From Didemnitutus sp041906465 (lineage in GTDB: Bacteria > Verrucomicrobiota > Verrucomicrobiia > Opitutales > Opitutaceae): a DNA stretch of 64,000 nt. The stretch spans positions 1 through 64,000 of the forward strand of contig JAYRJE010000024.1 of the NCBI GenBank assembly GCA_041906465.1, read 5' to 3'. The notes below the pieces were generated by a model. It saw only the letters and a program-made list of their open reading frames with translations. It ran no database searches and was not told the DNA's origin. Shown one piece after another: positions 24,580 through 33,080 of this stretch. How positions within the stretch are numbered: position 1 is the stretch's first letter; every line of letters starts with the position of its first letter. The position numbers were made by a program, and so were the translations under genes.

Positions 24580-26118
24580 TCAGTTTGCGCCGCTTTCGCC
24601 GCCGGCCGGGCGGCGGGGCGGGGGCAGCGCGCTGTCGGGCTTGTCGTTGTAGCGGCGCTTGAACGTCCGGCGCGACCATGCCTCCGCCTCGTCGTCGTAG
24701 CGGGCGATCTGTGCGGGGCTCTCGAGGAAGCGGCCCTGGTCGTCGGTCTCGTCGATCCATTTTTCGAGCGCGGCGCGTAAGCGTTCGAGCGCGGCGACGT
24801 GCTCGGGGATTTTCGAGTCGATCAGGTTCACCGTCTCGTGCGGATCGGCCTCGGTGTCGTAGAGTTCTTCCGGCGCCATGTGCGCTGCGAAGAGCGCTTC
24901 CTGCACGGCGTTCAGCTTTCCCTGTTCATGCAGGCGGCGCATGGCGGGGATGGCGACGTATTGATTCTCCTTGTAACGGTTGAGCGCGTAGAAGGGTTTT
25001 TCCGGCGTGAAGTTCCGGATGTAGCGATAGCGAGCATCGCGCGCCGTGCGGAGACGGAAGACGGTCTCGTCGCAACGGTCGCGCGCGCCGAAGGCGAACT
25101 CACGCGGCGCCTCGGCGCGCGGGCCGAAGAGGACGCGGCCCTGCATCGCGGGCGGTTTCGCGGCGCCGGCGAGAACGAGCGAGGTGGGCGCGAGGTCGAT
25201 CGCTTCGACGATCTGGCCGCTGACCGTGCCGGGCTTGAAGCCGGCGGGGGCCGGGAGCGCGCGCGGCCACCACATGAGGAGCGGAATGCGCAGGCCGCTG
25301 TCGTAGCACCATTGCTTGCCGCGCACGTGCGCCTGGCCGTGATCGCCGAGGAAAATGACGAGCGTGTGGTCGGCGAGGCCGTCGCGTTCGAGGAGCGCGA
25401 GGATATCGCCGACCTTGCGGTCGAGTGCGTCGACGTCGTCGAGATAATTGGCCCAGTCGGCGCGCACTTCGGGGCAGTCGGGGTAGTAGGGCGGAATGTC
25501 CACCACCGCGGGATCGATGCGACGCGGCGCGGGGAAGGCGCGGCCGGCCTCGAAATTCGCCTGCAACTGCCGGTGGGTTTCCGAGAGGTTGATCTGCGCG
25601 TAGAACGGCTGGTGGGTTTTAAGGTCGGCCCAGCTGCGCGAGGCGAAAGGCTTGTCCGGCTGGTGGAAATTCCAGTCGGTCTTGCCGGTGCCGGAGAAGG
25701 CGAGGGGCGCGGGGAAATCGACGACGTTGGCCGTGAAGTAGCCGGCGTCGCGCATCCAGGCGGTGATCGGACGCACGCCGGCGGGCAGCGGGAACTCGCT
25801 GGTGCGGTGCGAGCGGTGGTTGTGCGCGCCGATGGTCGTCTGATACATGCCGGTCATCATGGCGGAGCGGCTGGCGGAGCAGACGGGCGCGGTGGTGAAG
25901 GCGCGTTCGAAGCGCATGCCCTCGGCGGCGAGCCGGTCGAGGTTCGGCGTGGAAACCTGCGTGGTGCCGTAGCAGCCGAGATGCGGGCTGAAATCCTCGG
26001 CGAGAATCCAGAGGATGTTGAGCGGCGTCGGGGCGCCCGCGTTTTTTTCGACGGCAGCGAGAGTGAACGGAGCGGCGACGCTGAGGGCGGCCGTGAGCAG
26101 AAGAGGGCGGGGATTCAT
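24580..26118 (-). CDS. Secreted sulfatase
   Basis: A 512-residue sulfatase with a cleavable signal (RPLLLTAALSVAAPFTLAA). The formylglycine motif is CSASRSAMMTG (Cys80). LNILWILAEDFSPHLGCYG supplies metal ligands, and VIFLGDHGQAHVRGKQW the distal His/Lys region. The overall pattern resembles heparan N-sulfatase-like sulfatases, but the substrate cannot be assigned. It lies 69 bp downstream of another sulfatase gene and 21 bp upstream of the SGNH hydrolase gene. Its cysteine-type site requires a maturase such as the one at the right window edge. Confidence 0.93.
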   Translation of the reverse strand: MNPRPLLLTAALSVAAPFTLAAVEKNAGAPTPLNILWILAEDFSPHLGCYGTTQVSTPNLDRLAAEGMRFERAFTTAPVCSASRSAMMTGMYQTTIGAHNHRSHRTSEFPLPAGVRPITAWMRDAGYFTANVVDFPAPLAFSGTGKTDWNFHQPDKPFASRSWADLKTHQPFYAQINLSETHRQLQANFEAGRAFPAPRRIDPAVVDIPPYYPDCPEVRADWANYLDDVDALDRKVGDILALLERDGLADHTLVIFLGDHGQAHVRGKQWCYDSGLRIPLLMWWPRALPAPAGFKPGTVSGQIVEAIDLAPTSLVLAGAAKPPAMQGRVLFGPRAEAPREFAFGARDRCDETVFRLRTARDARYRYIRNFTPEKPFYALNRYKENQYVAIPAMRRLHEQGKLNAVQEALFAAHMAPEELYDTEADPHETVNLIDSKIPEHVAALERLRAALEKWIDETDDQGRFLESPAQIARYDDEAEAWSRRTFKRRYNDKPDSALPPPRRPAGGESGAN

Positions 26119-26187
26119 GGACGGCGAAGGGAGTGGGGCGCGGGTGGCGCGGAACGCGCCGGCGGAGACGCGGGCGCGCCGGGGATT

Positions 26188-27714
26188 TCAATTCTTGGGA
26201 TATTCGGCACGGGTGACGGGCTCCGCGGTGTCGTAGAGCAGGCAGGGCGGGAACCAGCCGGGGTCGGCGGGTCGCGGGCGCGTGGGGCCGCCCCAGGTCG
26301 AACCGCGGGCGGCGGGATCGCTCCACGCGCGGCGGGACCAGTGCGGACCGCGCAGCGGGTCGCGCGTGCGATTCATCCAGCGGAGAATACCGGCGTGGAG
26401 ACGATCGCGGAGGGCGGCGTGCTCCGGCGAGGCGATGAGATTGCGCAGCTCGCCCGGATCGGTCGCGAGGTCGTAGAGTTCGTCGGTGTCGAGGAGATTG
26501 ATCGCGAGCTTGTAACGGCCGTCGCACACGGCGCGGATCGGGGCGAACGCGCCGAAGCCGTCGTGATCGATCTCGAAGCGGTTGAATTCGATGAAGGCGA
26601 AGTTCTCGCGGGCCGGCGCGGGCGCGCGGAACTGGTCCAGCAGGGAGCCGCCCTGGAGCAGCGGCGCCGGGGGCACGCCGAAGAAATCGAGGAAGGTCGG
26701 CACGAGGTCGATGTGTGAGGCGGGCGTGCGCGCCACGGCGCCCGCCGGCGCGACGCCGGGCCAGCGCACGACGAGGGGGACGCGCGCGATCTCTTCGTAA
26801 ACGCACGGGCCTTTGCCGTGCAGACGATGGCCGCCGAACATGTCGCCGTGGTCGGCGGTGTAGACGACGAGCGCGTCGGGCGTCGCAGTGTCGAGCGCGG
26901 CGAGCACGCGCCCGACTTGCGAATCGGAGTAGCTGTTGCACGCGAAATGGCGCGGATGGCGGAGGTGCACCATCCCGTCGCGCTCCTCCAGCCGTCCCGC
27001 CCAGTGCGGCGCGCTGTGCGCGGCCCACTCGCGCTGGCTGTTGGGTTTGTCGGTGAGCGGGTCCGCGGCGTTGGGGACGGGGAAGAGAAAATGCTCGAAC
27101 GCGCTCGCGAAGGGCTCGGGACAGATCCACGGGTGATGCGGTTCGTCGATCGAGACCACGAGGAAGAAGTGCTCGTCGCGATGGCGCTGGATGAATTCGA
27201 TCGCGCGGTCCGCCGTCCGGTGCGCGTGGGTGAACTCCGAGGTGACGCCGTGCCGGGCGACCTCGTCGGGAGCGAGGGCGCGGCGCGAGAGCTGGCGCGC
27301 CGGTTCGTCGGGGAGCGAGTCGAGGTAGTTGCGGCCGTCGAACCAGCAGGCGGGGTCCCAGCCCGGCGGGCAGAGGCCGTTGCCGAAATAGTCGCCGCCA
27401 TCGAGGTGCCATTTGCCAATGTAGCCGGTGTGCACGCCGGCCGCATGGAGGCGCTGGCCGATCGTGGGCAGGTCGAGGTGCGGCGCCATGTCGTTGCCGA
27501 GGACGCCGTTGCTGTGCGGGTAAAGCCCGGTGAACAGCGCGGAGCGGGCTGGGCCGCAGACGGGCGAGCAGCAATACGCGCGCTCGAAGCGCACGCCGCC
27601 GGCGGCGAGACGGTCGAGGTGCGGCGTGCCGAGCGCGAGCGACGGATGGTAGGCGCCGACGCAATTGGCGCCCTGGGTGTCGATGAGGAAGAAGATCGCT
27701 TGTTTCAGGGACAT
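26188..27714 (-). CDS. Sulfatase without signal peptide
   Basis: A 508-residue sulfatase. CGPARSALFTG gives the catalytic Cys53; FLIDTQGANCVG, IGKWHLDGGDY and YTADHGDMFGGHRL are the other active-site segments. The start at 27714 (MSLKQAIFFLIDTQ) begins directly with the first beta-strand. There is therefore no secretion signal and cytoplasmic action is expected, unlike the next gene. It is the first gene of the sulfatase-sulfatase-SGNH operon. A degenerate family 2 promoter lies just upstream (27755-27808). An upstream in-frame codon at 27777 would add a basic, non-signal extension and is unlikely. Confidence 0.92.
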   Translation of the reverse strand: MSLKQAIFFLIDTQGANCVGAYHPSLALGTPHLDRLAAGGVRFERAYCCSPVCGPARSALFTGLYPHSNGVLGNDMAPHLDLPTIGQRLHAAGVHTGYIGKWHLDGGDYFGNGLCPPGWDPACWFDGRNYLDSLPDEPARQLSRRALAPDEVARHGVTSEFTHAHRTADRAIEFIQRHRDEHFFLVVSIDEPHHPWICPEPFASAFEHFLFPVPNAADPLTDKPNSQREWAAHSAPHWAGRLEERDGMVHLRHPRHFACNSYSDSQVGRVLAALDTATPDALVVYTADHGDMFGGHRLHGKGPCVYEEIARVPLVVRWPGVAPAGAVARTPASHIDLVPTFLDFFGVPPAPLLQGGSLLDQFRAPAPARENFAFIEFNRFEIDHDGFGAFAPIRAVCDGRYKLAINLLDTDELYDLATDPGELRNLIASPEHAALRDRLHAGILRWMNRTRDPLRGPHWSRRAWSDPAARGSTWGGPTRPRPADPGWFPPCLLYDTAEPVTRAEYPKN

Positions 27715-27754
27715 GGCGACAGATGCGCGGTGGCCTGGCTTGCGCCGCGGCCTG

Positions 27755-27808
27755 ACGAAGCAGCGCGCGGCGCACACTGACTATGAGAGATGATGCGGGA
27801 AACCTGAG
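27755..27808 (-). promoter_or_regulatory. Family 2 promoter-like site of the sulfatase operon
   Basis: Minus strand: CTCAG (27804-27808), 12 bases, ATCTCTCATAG (27781-27791). Spacing matches the other copies exactly. The hexamer at the expected -10 (27755-27760, CTTCGT) is poor, so this is the weakest of the six. Confidence 0.4.
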
Positions 27809-27855
27809 TTCTTCGATGCCGGGGACAGTGGCATCCGCCGATGGCCGGTCGCGGC

Positions 27856-28941
27856 TCAGCGGAGGAAGGCTTTGGGCGGCAGCGTGGACACAAGGCCGCC
27901 GGCGGGATCGTTGGCGAGGTCGGGCTCGGCGAGCAGTTGCTTCACTTTCTCGAAGTCCTTCTTCGGGTGGTCGGCCCAGAACAGATAATTCAGTTTTAAC
28001 GTCTCCTGCGCGAGTTTCAGGTGTTTGCGGACGGGGATGGGAATCTCGTCCTCGGGCGTGATCACGATCGGCTGGCCGCGCTCGGTGGTTTGCCCGCGGC
28101 TGAGCGAGGAGCGCTTTTTGTAGGCCGCGGCGTAGTTCGACTGCTGGACGGCCGCGCCCATCGGCACGATGCCGGCGAGTTTCGCGTAGAGGCGGACCAC
28201 GCCGCGCTCCGGATCGTTGATCGCATCGGGGAGCGGATAGACGTCCGGCCCGCCCATGCCCACGCCGATTTCCTTTTCGTAGTCCGTCAGGGCGACGAGG
28301 AGCTTGGGCGGGAAATTGGTGTATTGGATGACGACGGTGTTCGGAAACGCGCGGCGCAGCGTGGTCATCTGGCGCTTGAGCGCCTCAAAATAAACTGCCT
28401 CGGTGTAGGTCTCGACGCCGGCCTGCGGTGTCTTGTCGAGGGTGGCGTTGGGGGCGGTCTCCGGCAGGTTCACCGCTTCGAGATTCGGATCGCGGTCGAA
28501 CTCGCGGCCGAGCGCCAGGATCACCGCGTCGAGTCGCTCCGCGACGTTGCGGTTCCAGAGGACGGGATTGAACGCGCCCTTCACCGTCACGTAAACGCCG
28601 CCGCCGTATTCGGGGCCAGTGAGGTAGTCGGGCACGCTGCGCTGGCCCTTGGCAAACGACTTGTGCGTGAACTGCACGACGAGTTGCCGGTGGTGCTTCC
28701 GGGCGAGCGCGAGGTCGGCGCGGAGCTCGGAGAAATCGTAGCGGCCTTTCTCCGGCTCGAATTGTCGCCAGCTGTAGATTTTCTGCACGCCGCGGAAATG
28801 CGGCACGGTCAGCACCTCGGGCGTCAGCGGGGCGCTCGCGATGTAGATGTAGTGGCCGGGATGCCATTTGGGCGCCGGAGCGTCGGCGACGGCAGCAAGC
28901 GAGATCGCCGTGGAGGTGAGGAGCAGCAGGAGGAATTTCAT
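27856..28941 (-). CDS. Uncharacterised secreted protein, TIM-barrel GH-like; paralog of 46814
   Basis: A 361-residue exported protein (MKFLLLLLTSTAISLAAVADA). It is strongly similar along its whole length to the protein encoded at 46814-47899. Shared blocks: KWHPGHYIYI, PHFRGVQKIYSWRQFEPEKGRYDF, DLALARKHHRQLVVQ, NLEAVNLPETAPNATLDKTP, IQYTNFPPK, IGVGMGGPDVYP, KLNYLFWA and the closing LPPKAFL. The opening resembles barrels where a path such as RGVQ..Y.W.Q.EP.KG.YDFS precedes a catalytic Glu, as in GH5/GH42-like enzymes. Glu161 in NLPETAP is a candidate acid/base. I know of no characterised member and assign no substrate. A family 1 promoter precedes it. Confidence 0.8.
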   Translation of the reverse strand: MKFLLLLLTSTAISLAAVADAPAPKWHPGHYIYIASAPLTPEVLTVPHFRGVQKIYSWRQFEPEKGRYDFSELRADLALARKHHRQLVVQFTHKSFAKGQRSVPDYLTGPEYGGGVYVTVKGAFNPVLWNRNVAERLDAVILALGREFDRDPNLEAVNLPETAPNATLDKTPQAGVETYTEAVYFEALKRQMTTLRRAFPNTVVIQYTNFPPKLLVALTDYEKEIGVGMGGPDVYPLPDAINDPERGVVRLYAKLAGIVPMGAAVQQSNYAAAYKKRSSLSRGQTTERGQPIVITPEDEIPIPVRKHLKLAQETLKLNYLFWADHPKKDFEKVKQLLAEPDLANDPAGGLVSTLPPKAFLR

Positions 28942-28992
28942 AGAAAAGCGGCCTCGGTCGAGTCGTGGACTCTTCGCGGAGCGGAGGACGCG

Positions 28993-29037
28993 AGAATGCC
29001 ACGAACGCGCCCGTCGCTCAATCCACGCAAATACGGG
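28993..29037 (-). promoter_or_regulatory. Family 1 promoter of the 27856-28941 gene
   Basis: Minus strand: box CCCGTATTTGCGTGGATTG (29019-29037), -35 TTGAGC (29016-29021), 17 bp, -10 CATTCT (28993-28998). It lies in the short gap right after the APC permease stop. The leader would be about 45 nt. Confidence 0.65.
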
Positions 29038-29041
29038 CGGT

Positions 29042-30457
29042 TCAACGCTCGAGCGGCGCCACATCCAGCGGACGCGTGAAGCCGCGCGTGCGCCACGCGC
29101 CGTAAGCGGCGCCCACGACAAGCCAGCCTGCGCCGATCGCGAGGCTGATTCCCGCCAGGTTCACCCAGAGATAAAAGCAGATGAGGAAACCCAGCACGGG
29201 CGGGATCAGGTGCCGCAGGCGGCGGTCGCGTCCGCTGAGAAAATAGTGTTTTAGCGCGCAGAGGTTCACACCCATGAAGCCGAACATCGCGCCGAAATTC
29301 AGGAGCTGCGCGCCGAGATCGTAGCCGCGCTGGTCGTAGTCGAGCGCGAAGGCGCCGAGGAGCGCGAGCGCGCCGACGAGGAGGATGTTGCGGCTCGGCA
29401 CGCGCGTGCGCGGATGGATGTAGCCGAAAAACTTCCGCGGGATGGCGTTGTCGCGTCCCATGCTGTAGAGCAGCCGGCTCGCGCTCATGTGCGCGCCAGA
29501 GCCGGAGCCGATCGTGGCGATCAGCAGCGCGACCGTCACCAGCACGAACAGGCCGCGGCCGCCGACCTGGCCGGCGACGTGGGCGAAAGCGTTTTCGAGA
29601 TTGGGGAACGCGCTCGCGGGCCGCGCCCAGGCGAGTTGCGCCGAGTAAACCTCGAGCGCGGAGAGGACGCCGATGATGAGGCAGACGAGCACGGTCGCGC
29701 GCAGGACGTTGCGGCGTGGATCGCGCACCTCCTCGGACAGCGTCGAAATGCCGTCGAAGCCGATGTAGGTCAGCACCGCCAGCGCCGCACCGTGGGAGAG
29801 CGCGCTCCAGGAGAAAGTCGCGGGATCGTAGAACGGCCGGGCGAGCGCCGCCGCGTCGAGGTTGCCCGCGAGGAACACGTGCCGCCATGCCGCCGCGAGG
29901 AACAGGACGATCACCAGGCCGAGACCCGCGCCGAGCAGCGTGTTGGTGCGCGCGCTGGCCTCGATGCCGCGGAGGTTGAGCCAGGTGAACAGCGCCGCGT
30001 AGAACACGAACCAGACCGGCACGGGAATGTGGTGGATGAAACTGACATCGAGGGCCACCCCCGCGAGGTGCAGCGTGCCGAGCCCCGCCGTGACGTCGAA
30101 GGTGGCCTTGCCGCACCAGATCACGCAGATGGCCGGATTGATCATGTAGTCGAACATCATGCTCCAGCCGGTGAGGTAGCCCGGTGCGGCGTGGAATTCG
30201 CGGCTCACGTAGGCGTAGGCCGAGCCCGCATTAGGATGGACGTTGGCCATGCGGCCGTAGCTCAGCGCCGTGAACAGCATCGCGACCATGCCGATGAGGA
30301 TGAGCGTGACCACGTGGCCGCCCGCCTTTTCGTAGGCGACGCCGAAGAGCGGCATGGGCGCGGTCGGCTGGATCAGGATGATCCCGTAGAGCACGAGCGA
30401 CGGAAGCCCCAGCGAACGCTTGAGGCCGGGGGCGGACGGAGCGGGAGCGGTGGTCAT
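29042..30457 (-). CDS. APC-superfamily amino acid/polyamine permease
   Basis: A 471-residue permease with about 12 membrane segments. The opening LGLPSLVLYGIILIQPTAPMPLFGVAYEKAGGH closely resembles PuuP-like amine/amino-acid importers. Further family features are NAGSAYAYVSREFHAAPGYLTGW and TYIGFDGISTLSEEVRDPRRNV. It should import an amino acid or amine by proton symport. It stands apart from the SIS gene upstream (165 bp) and has no family 1 or 2 site in front. Its place among glycan genes may be incidental or may reflect use of an amino compound. Confidence 0.88.
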   Translation of the reverse strand: MTTAPAPSAPGLKRSLGLPSLVLYGIILIQPTAPMPLFGVAYEKAGGHVVTLILIGMVAMLFTALSYGRMANVHPNAGSAYAYVSREFHAAPGYLTGWSMMFDYMINPAICVIWCGKATFDVTAGLGTLHLAGVALDVSFIHHIPVPVWFVFYAALFTWLNLRGIEASARTNTLLGAGLGLVIVLFLAAAWRHVFLAGNLDAAALARPFYDPATFSWSALSHGAALAVLTYIGFDGISTLSEEVRDPRRNVLRATVLVCLIIGVLSALEVYSAQLAWARPASAFPNLENAFAHVAGQVGGRGLFVLVTVALLIATIGSGSGAHMSASRLLYSMGRDNAIPRKFFGYIHPRTRVPSRNILLVGALALLGAFALDYDQRGYDLGAQLLNFGAMFGFMGVNLCALKHYFLSGRDRRLRHLIPPVLGFLICFYLWVNLAGISLAIGAGWLVVGAAYGAWRTRGFTRPLDVAPLER

Positions 30458-30622
30458 AGGGCAGGATGGGGCGGGGCGAGCGGTGCGAAGGGACGCGAAT
30501 CACGTCGCGCATCGAGATGGCAGCGCCGGCCCTTGTGGCCGGGCCGCCGTCCGCCGCCGAGCGGCGACCCTCCCATCGGCGCCAAGCGTGTCGTGGATCG
30601 GGTGCGTCAAGTTAGCCGGCGC

Positions 30623-31666
30623 TCACAGGACGACGGTGACCTTGGAGGCGCGCTCGAAATCACCGGGCACGTGGCCCGCGCGCGCGGCGAGCGCGAGCGA
30701 GAGCATCTGGATCGGCAGCATCTCCATCATCGGCCGCAGTCGCGCGGGCGCCGCGGGCAGACGGAACGGCCCGGGCGCGGCGTCCTCGCTGATGATCACG
30801 GCGTGCGCGCCCATGCGCTGCACGTCGCGCGCGAGCGCGGCGTTGAGCGGCGCGGTGGCGGGATCGCCGGAGAAGATGAGCGCGTAGAGGCCGGGATTGA
30901 TCAGCTCGAAGATGCCGTGCCGGAATTCCGGCGTGCTCAGGCCCTCGGCCTGAAGGCGCGTGGATTCCTTCAGGATGATCGCGCCGGTGCTCACGGCGGC
31001 GAGCGAGGCGCCGCGGCCCGTAAGGAAGAGATGACGCAAATCCGTGAACTCGCCGGCGAGACGCGCGACGTGCTCCTGCCAGTGCGCGAGGTAGCCCTGC
31101 ACAGCGGGTGCGGCCTGCTCGAGTTCCGCGACGATCGGCGCGACGTCGTCGCCGCAGAGCGCGCCGCCCAGCCACTCGAGCGCGGCCAGCGTGGAGAGAT
31201 AGGTTTTGCAGGAGACCGAGTGCTCCGAGCCGGCGCGCAGCACGATCGCCGCGTCGGGACGCAGCGCTAGCGGCGAATCCGCGCCATTGGTCACGCCGAT
31301 GACGAACGGACGCGACGCGCGGCGGCTCACGATTTCGAGCAGCCCGACCGTCTCCGCGCTGCGCCCGGATTGGGACACGGCAATGACGAGCGTGCGCGCG
31401 TCGAGCAGGGCGGATTGCGCGTAGATCAATTCGGCGGTCTCGACGACAAAAGCGGTGCGGCCCGACTGCACGAGGCGGAGGCGCAGCGGATGCGCGGCGT
31501 GCAACGAGGCGCCGTGGCCGGTGAGCACGATGCGTTCAAACGCCGCGAGCCGCGCCGGCAACGGCGGCAGCGCGCGGAAACTCGCGACCGTGTCGGCGAG
31601 CGCCGTCGGTTGGGCCAGCAGGTCGCCGAGATAGGCGCCGGTGATTTTGGAAGGATCGATGGTCAT
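30623..31666 (-). CDS. SIS-domain sugar isomerase/deaminase (GlmS C-terminal-like)
   Basis: A 347-residue protein made of two SIS domains, like the isomerase half of glucosamine-6-phosphate synthase but without the glutaminase domain. Visible motifs are IVLTGHGASLHAAHPL, VIAVSQSGRSAETVGLL, HLFLTGRGASLAAVSTGA and ILKESTRLQAEGLSTPEFRHG. Proteins of this form (AgaS, FrlB or NagB-II-like) deaminate or isomerise amino-sugar or fructosamine phosphates. The start is the ATG at 31666 (MTIDPSK). It lies 44 bp downstream of a ROK kinase gene, so the pair probably phosphorylates and then isomerises or deaminates an amino sugar. A paralog is at 53869-54897. Confidence 0.87.
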   Translation of the reverse strand: MTIDPSKITGAYLGDLLAQPTALADTVASFRALPPLPARLAAFERIVLTGHGASLHAAHPLRLRLVQSGRTAFVVETAELIYAQSALLDARTLVIAVSQSGRSAETVGLLEIVSRRASRPFVIGVTNGADSPLALRPDAAIVLRAGSEHSVSCKTYLSTLAALEWLGGALCGDDVAPIVAELEQAAPAVQGYLAHWQEHVARLAGEFTDLRHLFLTGRGASLAAVSTGAIILKESTRLQAEGLSTPEFRHGIFELINPGLYALIFSGDPATAPLNAALARDVQRMGAHAVIISEDAAPGPFRLPAAPARLRPMMEMLPIQMLSLALAARAGHVPGDFERASKVTVVL

Positions 31667-31710
31667 GGGAAACGGGGAGTCGCAAAAGGGGCAGGGCGCG
31701 AGGAACCGCT

Positions 31711-32667
31711 TCAGGTGTGCGCGGCGGGTGCGAGATGTTGCTGCAACAGCCACTCGCCGCCGACGAGCGCGGCGGCATCGCCCAGCGCGGACGCGACGAC
31801 GCGGACCTGTCCCCAGGGCGTGTGCGCGTGGCTGCGCACGTGCTCCGCGAGGGCGGGCAGCACGACGTCGGCCGCCGCCATGATGCCGCCGCCGAGGATC
31901 ACCCGCTCCGGATCGCACAGGTGAATGAGACTGACCGTTAGCGCGCCCCACACCTCGAAGCTGTGCGCGCGCAACGCCACCGCGCACGGATCGCCGGCCG
32001 CGGCTTGCCGGAACACCGCGGCGTAGTCCAGCGGCTCCGCGAGCCGCAGCGCGCTGCGGTGAAACGACGGCATCTCGGCCGCGATCTCGCGCAGGCGCGA
32101 GGTCGAGGCCTCCGCCTCCGCGCAACCGCGGTTGCCGCAGCCGCAGAGGCGGCCGCCGTGTCGCACGGTGATGTGTCCGCCCAGCACGCCGGCCTGGCCG
32201 TGCGGGCCGCGCAACAGGCGCCCCTCGACGACGGCGCACACGCCGAGGCCGGTGCCGAGCGTGATCATCACGAGATTGTCGCAGCCGCGGCCCGCGCCCT
32301 GCCGCCATTCGCCGATCAAGGCGAGGCGTGCGTCGTTCTCGATCGCGAGCGGCAATCCGAATTCGCGCTCCGCCCACGCGCGCAGGTCGAGGCGCGGCGC
32401 GTCGGAAAATTTGCCATAGTCCACGAGCACGCGGCCGCTACGATTGTCCACGAGGCTGGGGAACGCGACCGCGATGCCCGCGCAGTCGCGGGGCGCCAGC
32501 TCCAGTCCGGTGAGCAGACGGCGCCACGCGGCGGCGATGACCGGCAGCCGCACCGCGAGCCCGAGCTCCGAATGCGAGGGCTCGACCGTTTGCGCGAGCA
32601 CGCGGCCGTCGCGCACGACGCCGAGCTTGAGCTGGGTGCCGCCCCAGTCGCCGGCGAGCAGGATCAC
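31711..32667 (-). CDS. ROK-family sugar kinase
   Basis: A 318-residue ROK kinase. The phosphate-binding GDWGGTQLKLGVV, the sugar/ATP region IENDARLALIGEWRQGAG, the catalytic-loop area TLGTGLGVCAVVEG, and the zinc site CGCGNRGCAEAEAS are all present. There is no N-terminal helix-turn-helix, so it is an enzyme rather than a repressor. Likely substrates are glucose, N-acetylglucosamine, N-acetylmannosamine or a related hexose. It heads an operon with the SIS protein. A family 1 promoter at 32776-32820 drives it, divergent from the six-gene operon at 33081. Confidence 0.9.
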   Translation of the reverse strand: MILLAGDWGGTQLKLGVVRDGRVLAQTVEPSHSELGLAVRLPVIAAAWRRLLTGLELAPRDCAGIAVAFPSLVDNRSGRVLVDYGKFSDAPRLDLRAWAEREFGLPLAIENDARLALIGEWRQGAGRGCDNLVMITLGTGLGVCAVVEGRLLRGPHGQAGVLGGHITVRHGGRLCGCGNRGCAEAEASTSRLREIAAEMPSFHRSALRLAEPLDYAAVFRQAAAGDPCAVALRAHSFEVWGALTVSLIHLCDPERVILGGGIMAAADVVLPALAEHVRSHAHTPWGQVRVVASALGDAAALVGGEWLLQQHLAPAAHT

Positions 32668-32775
32668 GTCCGGCCCTCCCGTCGCGCCCCAGCGCGGGCG
32701 ATGCCGGTGGCGAAGAGCCTAGGGCGGAGGATTATCGTTTTTTTGGGGGGCATTCGAGCAGAGGTCTGGACGGCC

Positions 32776-32820
32776 AGTCTAGCGCACGCGCTGCGCCCAG
32801 CCAATCCACGTAAACACGGG
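32776..32820 (-). promoter_or_regulatory. Family 1 promoter of the ROK-SIS operon
   Basis: Minus strand: box CCCGTGTTTACGTGGATTG (32802-32820), -35 TTGGCT (32799-32804), exactly 17 bp, -10 TAGACT (32776-32781). The leader would be about 100 nt. It is divergent from the family 1 promoter at 32944. Confidence 0.72.
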
Positions 32821-32943
32821 CAGCGCCGCTCAGGCGGAAGGCAGGGCCGCCGCTTGTCCGCAGGCCGTCGCGCGGGTCAGGTGAAATTCTCGAAGCGGCC
32901 TGGCCACAAGGGCTGGCTCTAAAGTGCGCAGCGCGCGGCTCCC

Positions 32944-32988
32944 CCCGCGTTTCCGTGGATTGTCGGTGCGAAGGGGATGCGGCAGAAT
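32944..32988 (+). promoter_or_regulatory. Family 1 promoter of the 33081-43849 operon
   Basis: Box CCCGCGTTTCCGTGGATTG (32944-32962), -35 TTGTCG (32960-32965), 17 bp, -10 CAGAAT (32983-32988). The box is identical to that at 17815, and sequence similarity runs on to about 33047, inside the leader. Start codon at 33081. Confidence 0.7.
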
Positions 32989-33080
32989 CGTCTTTGCGGC
33001 GTCCGGGCACCGACGATTTCGCGGCGATGGCCGGTGCGATCGTTGGCCGCTTGCCCCAAACTCAAACTCCTCCCCCGAAA

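Noticed and set aside
30520..30560. GGCCCTTGTGGCCGGGCC-type hairpin after the SIS gene as a regulatory site
   Set aside because: It is a GC-rich stem of a kind frequent in this DNA, with no T-run and no conserved copy in a comparable position.
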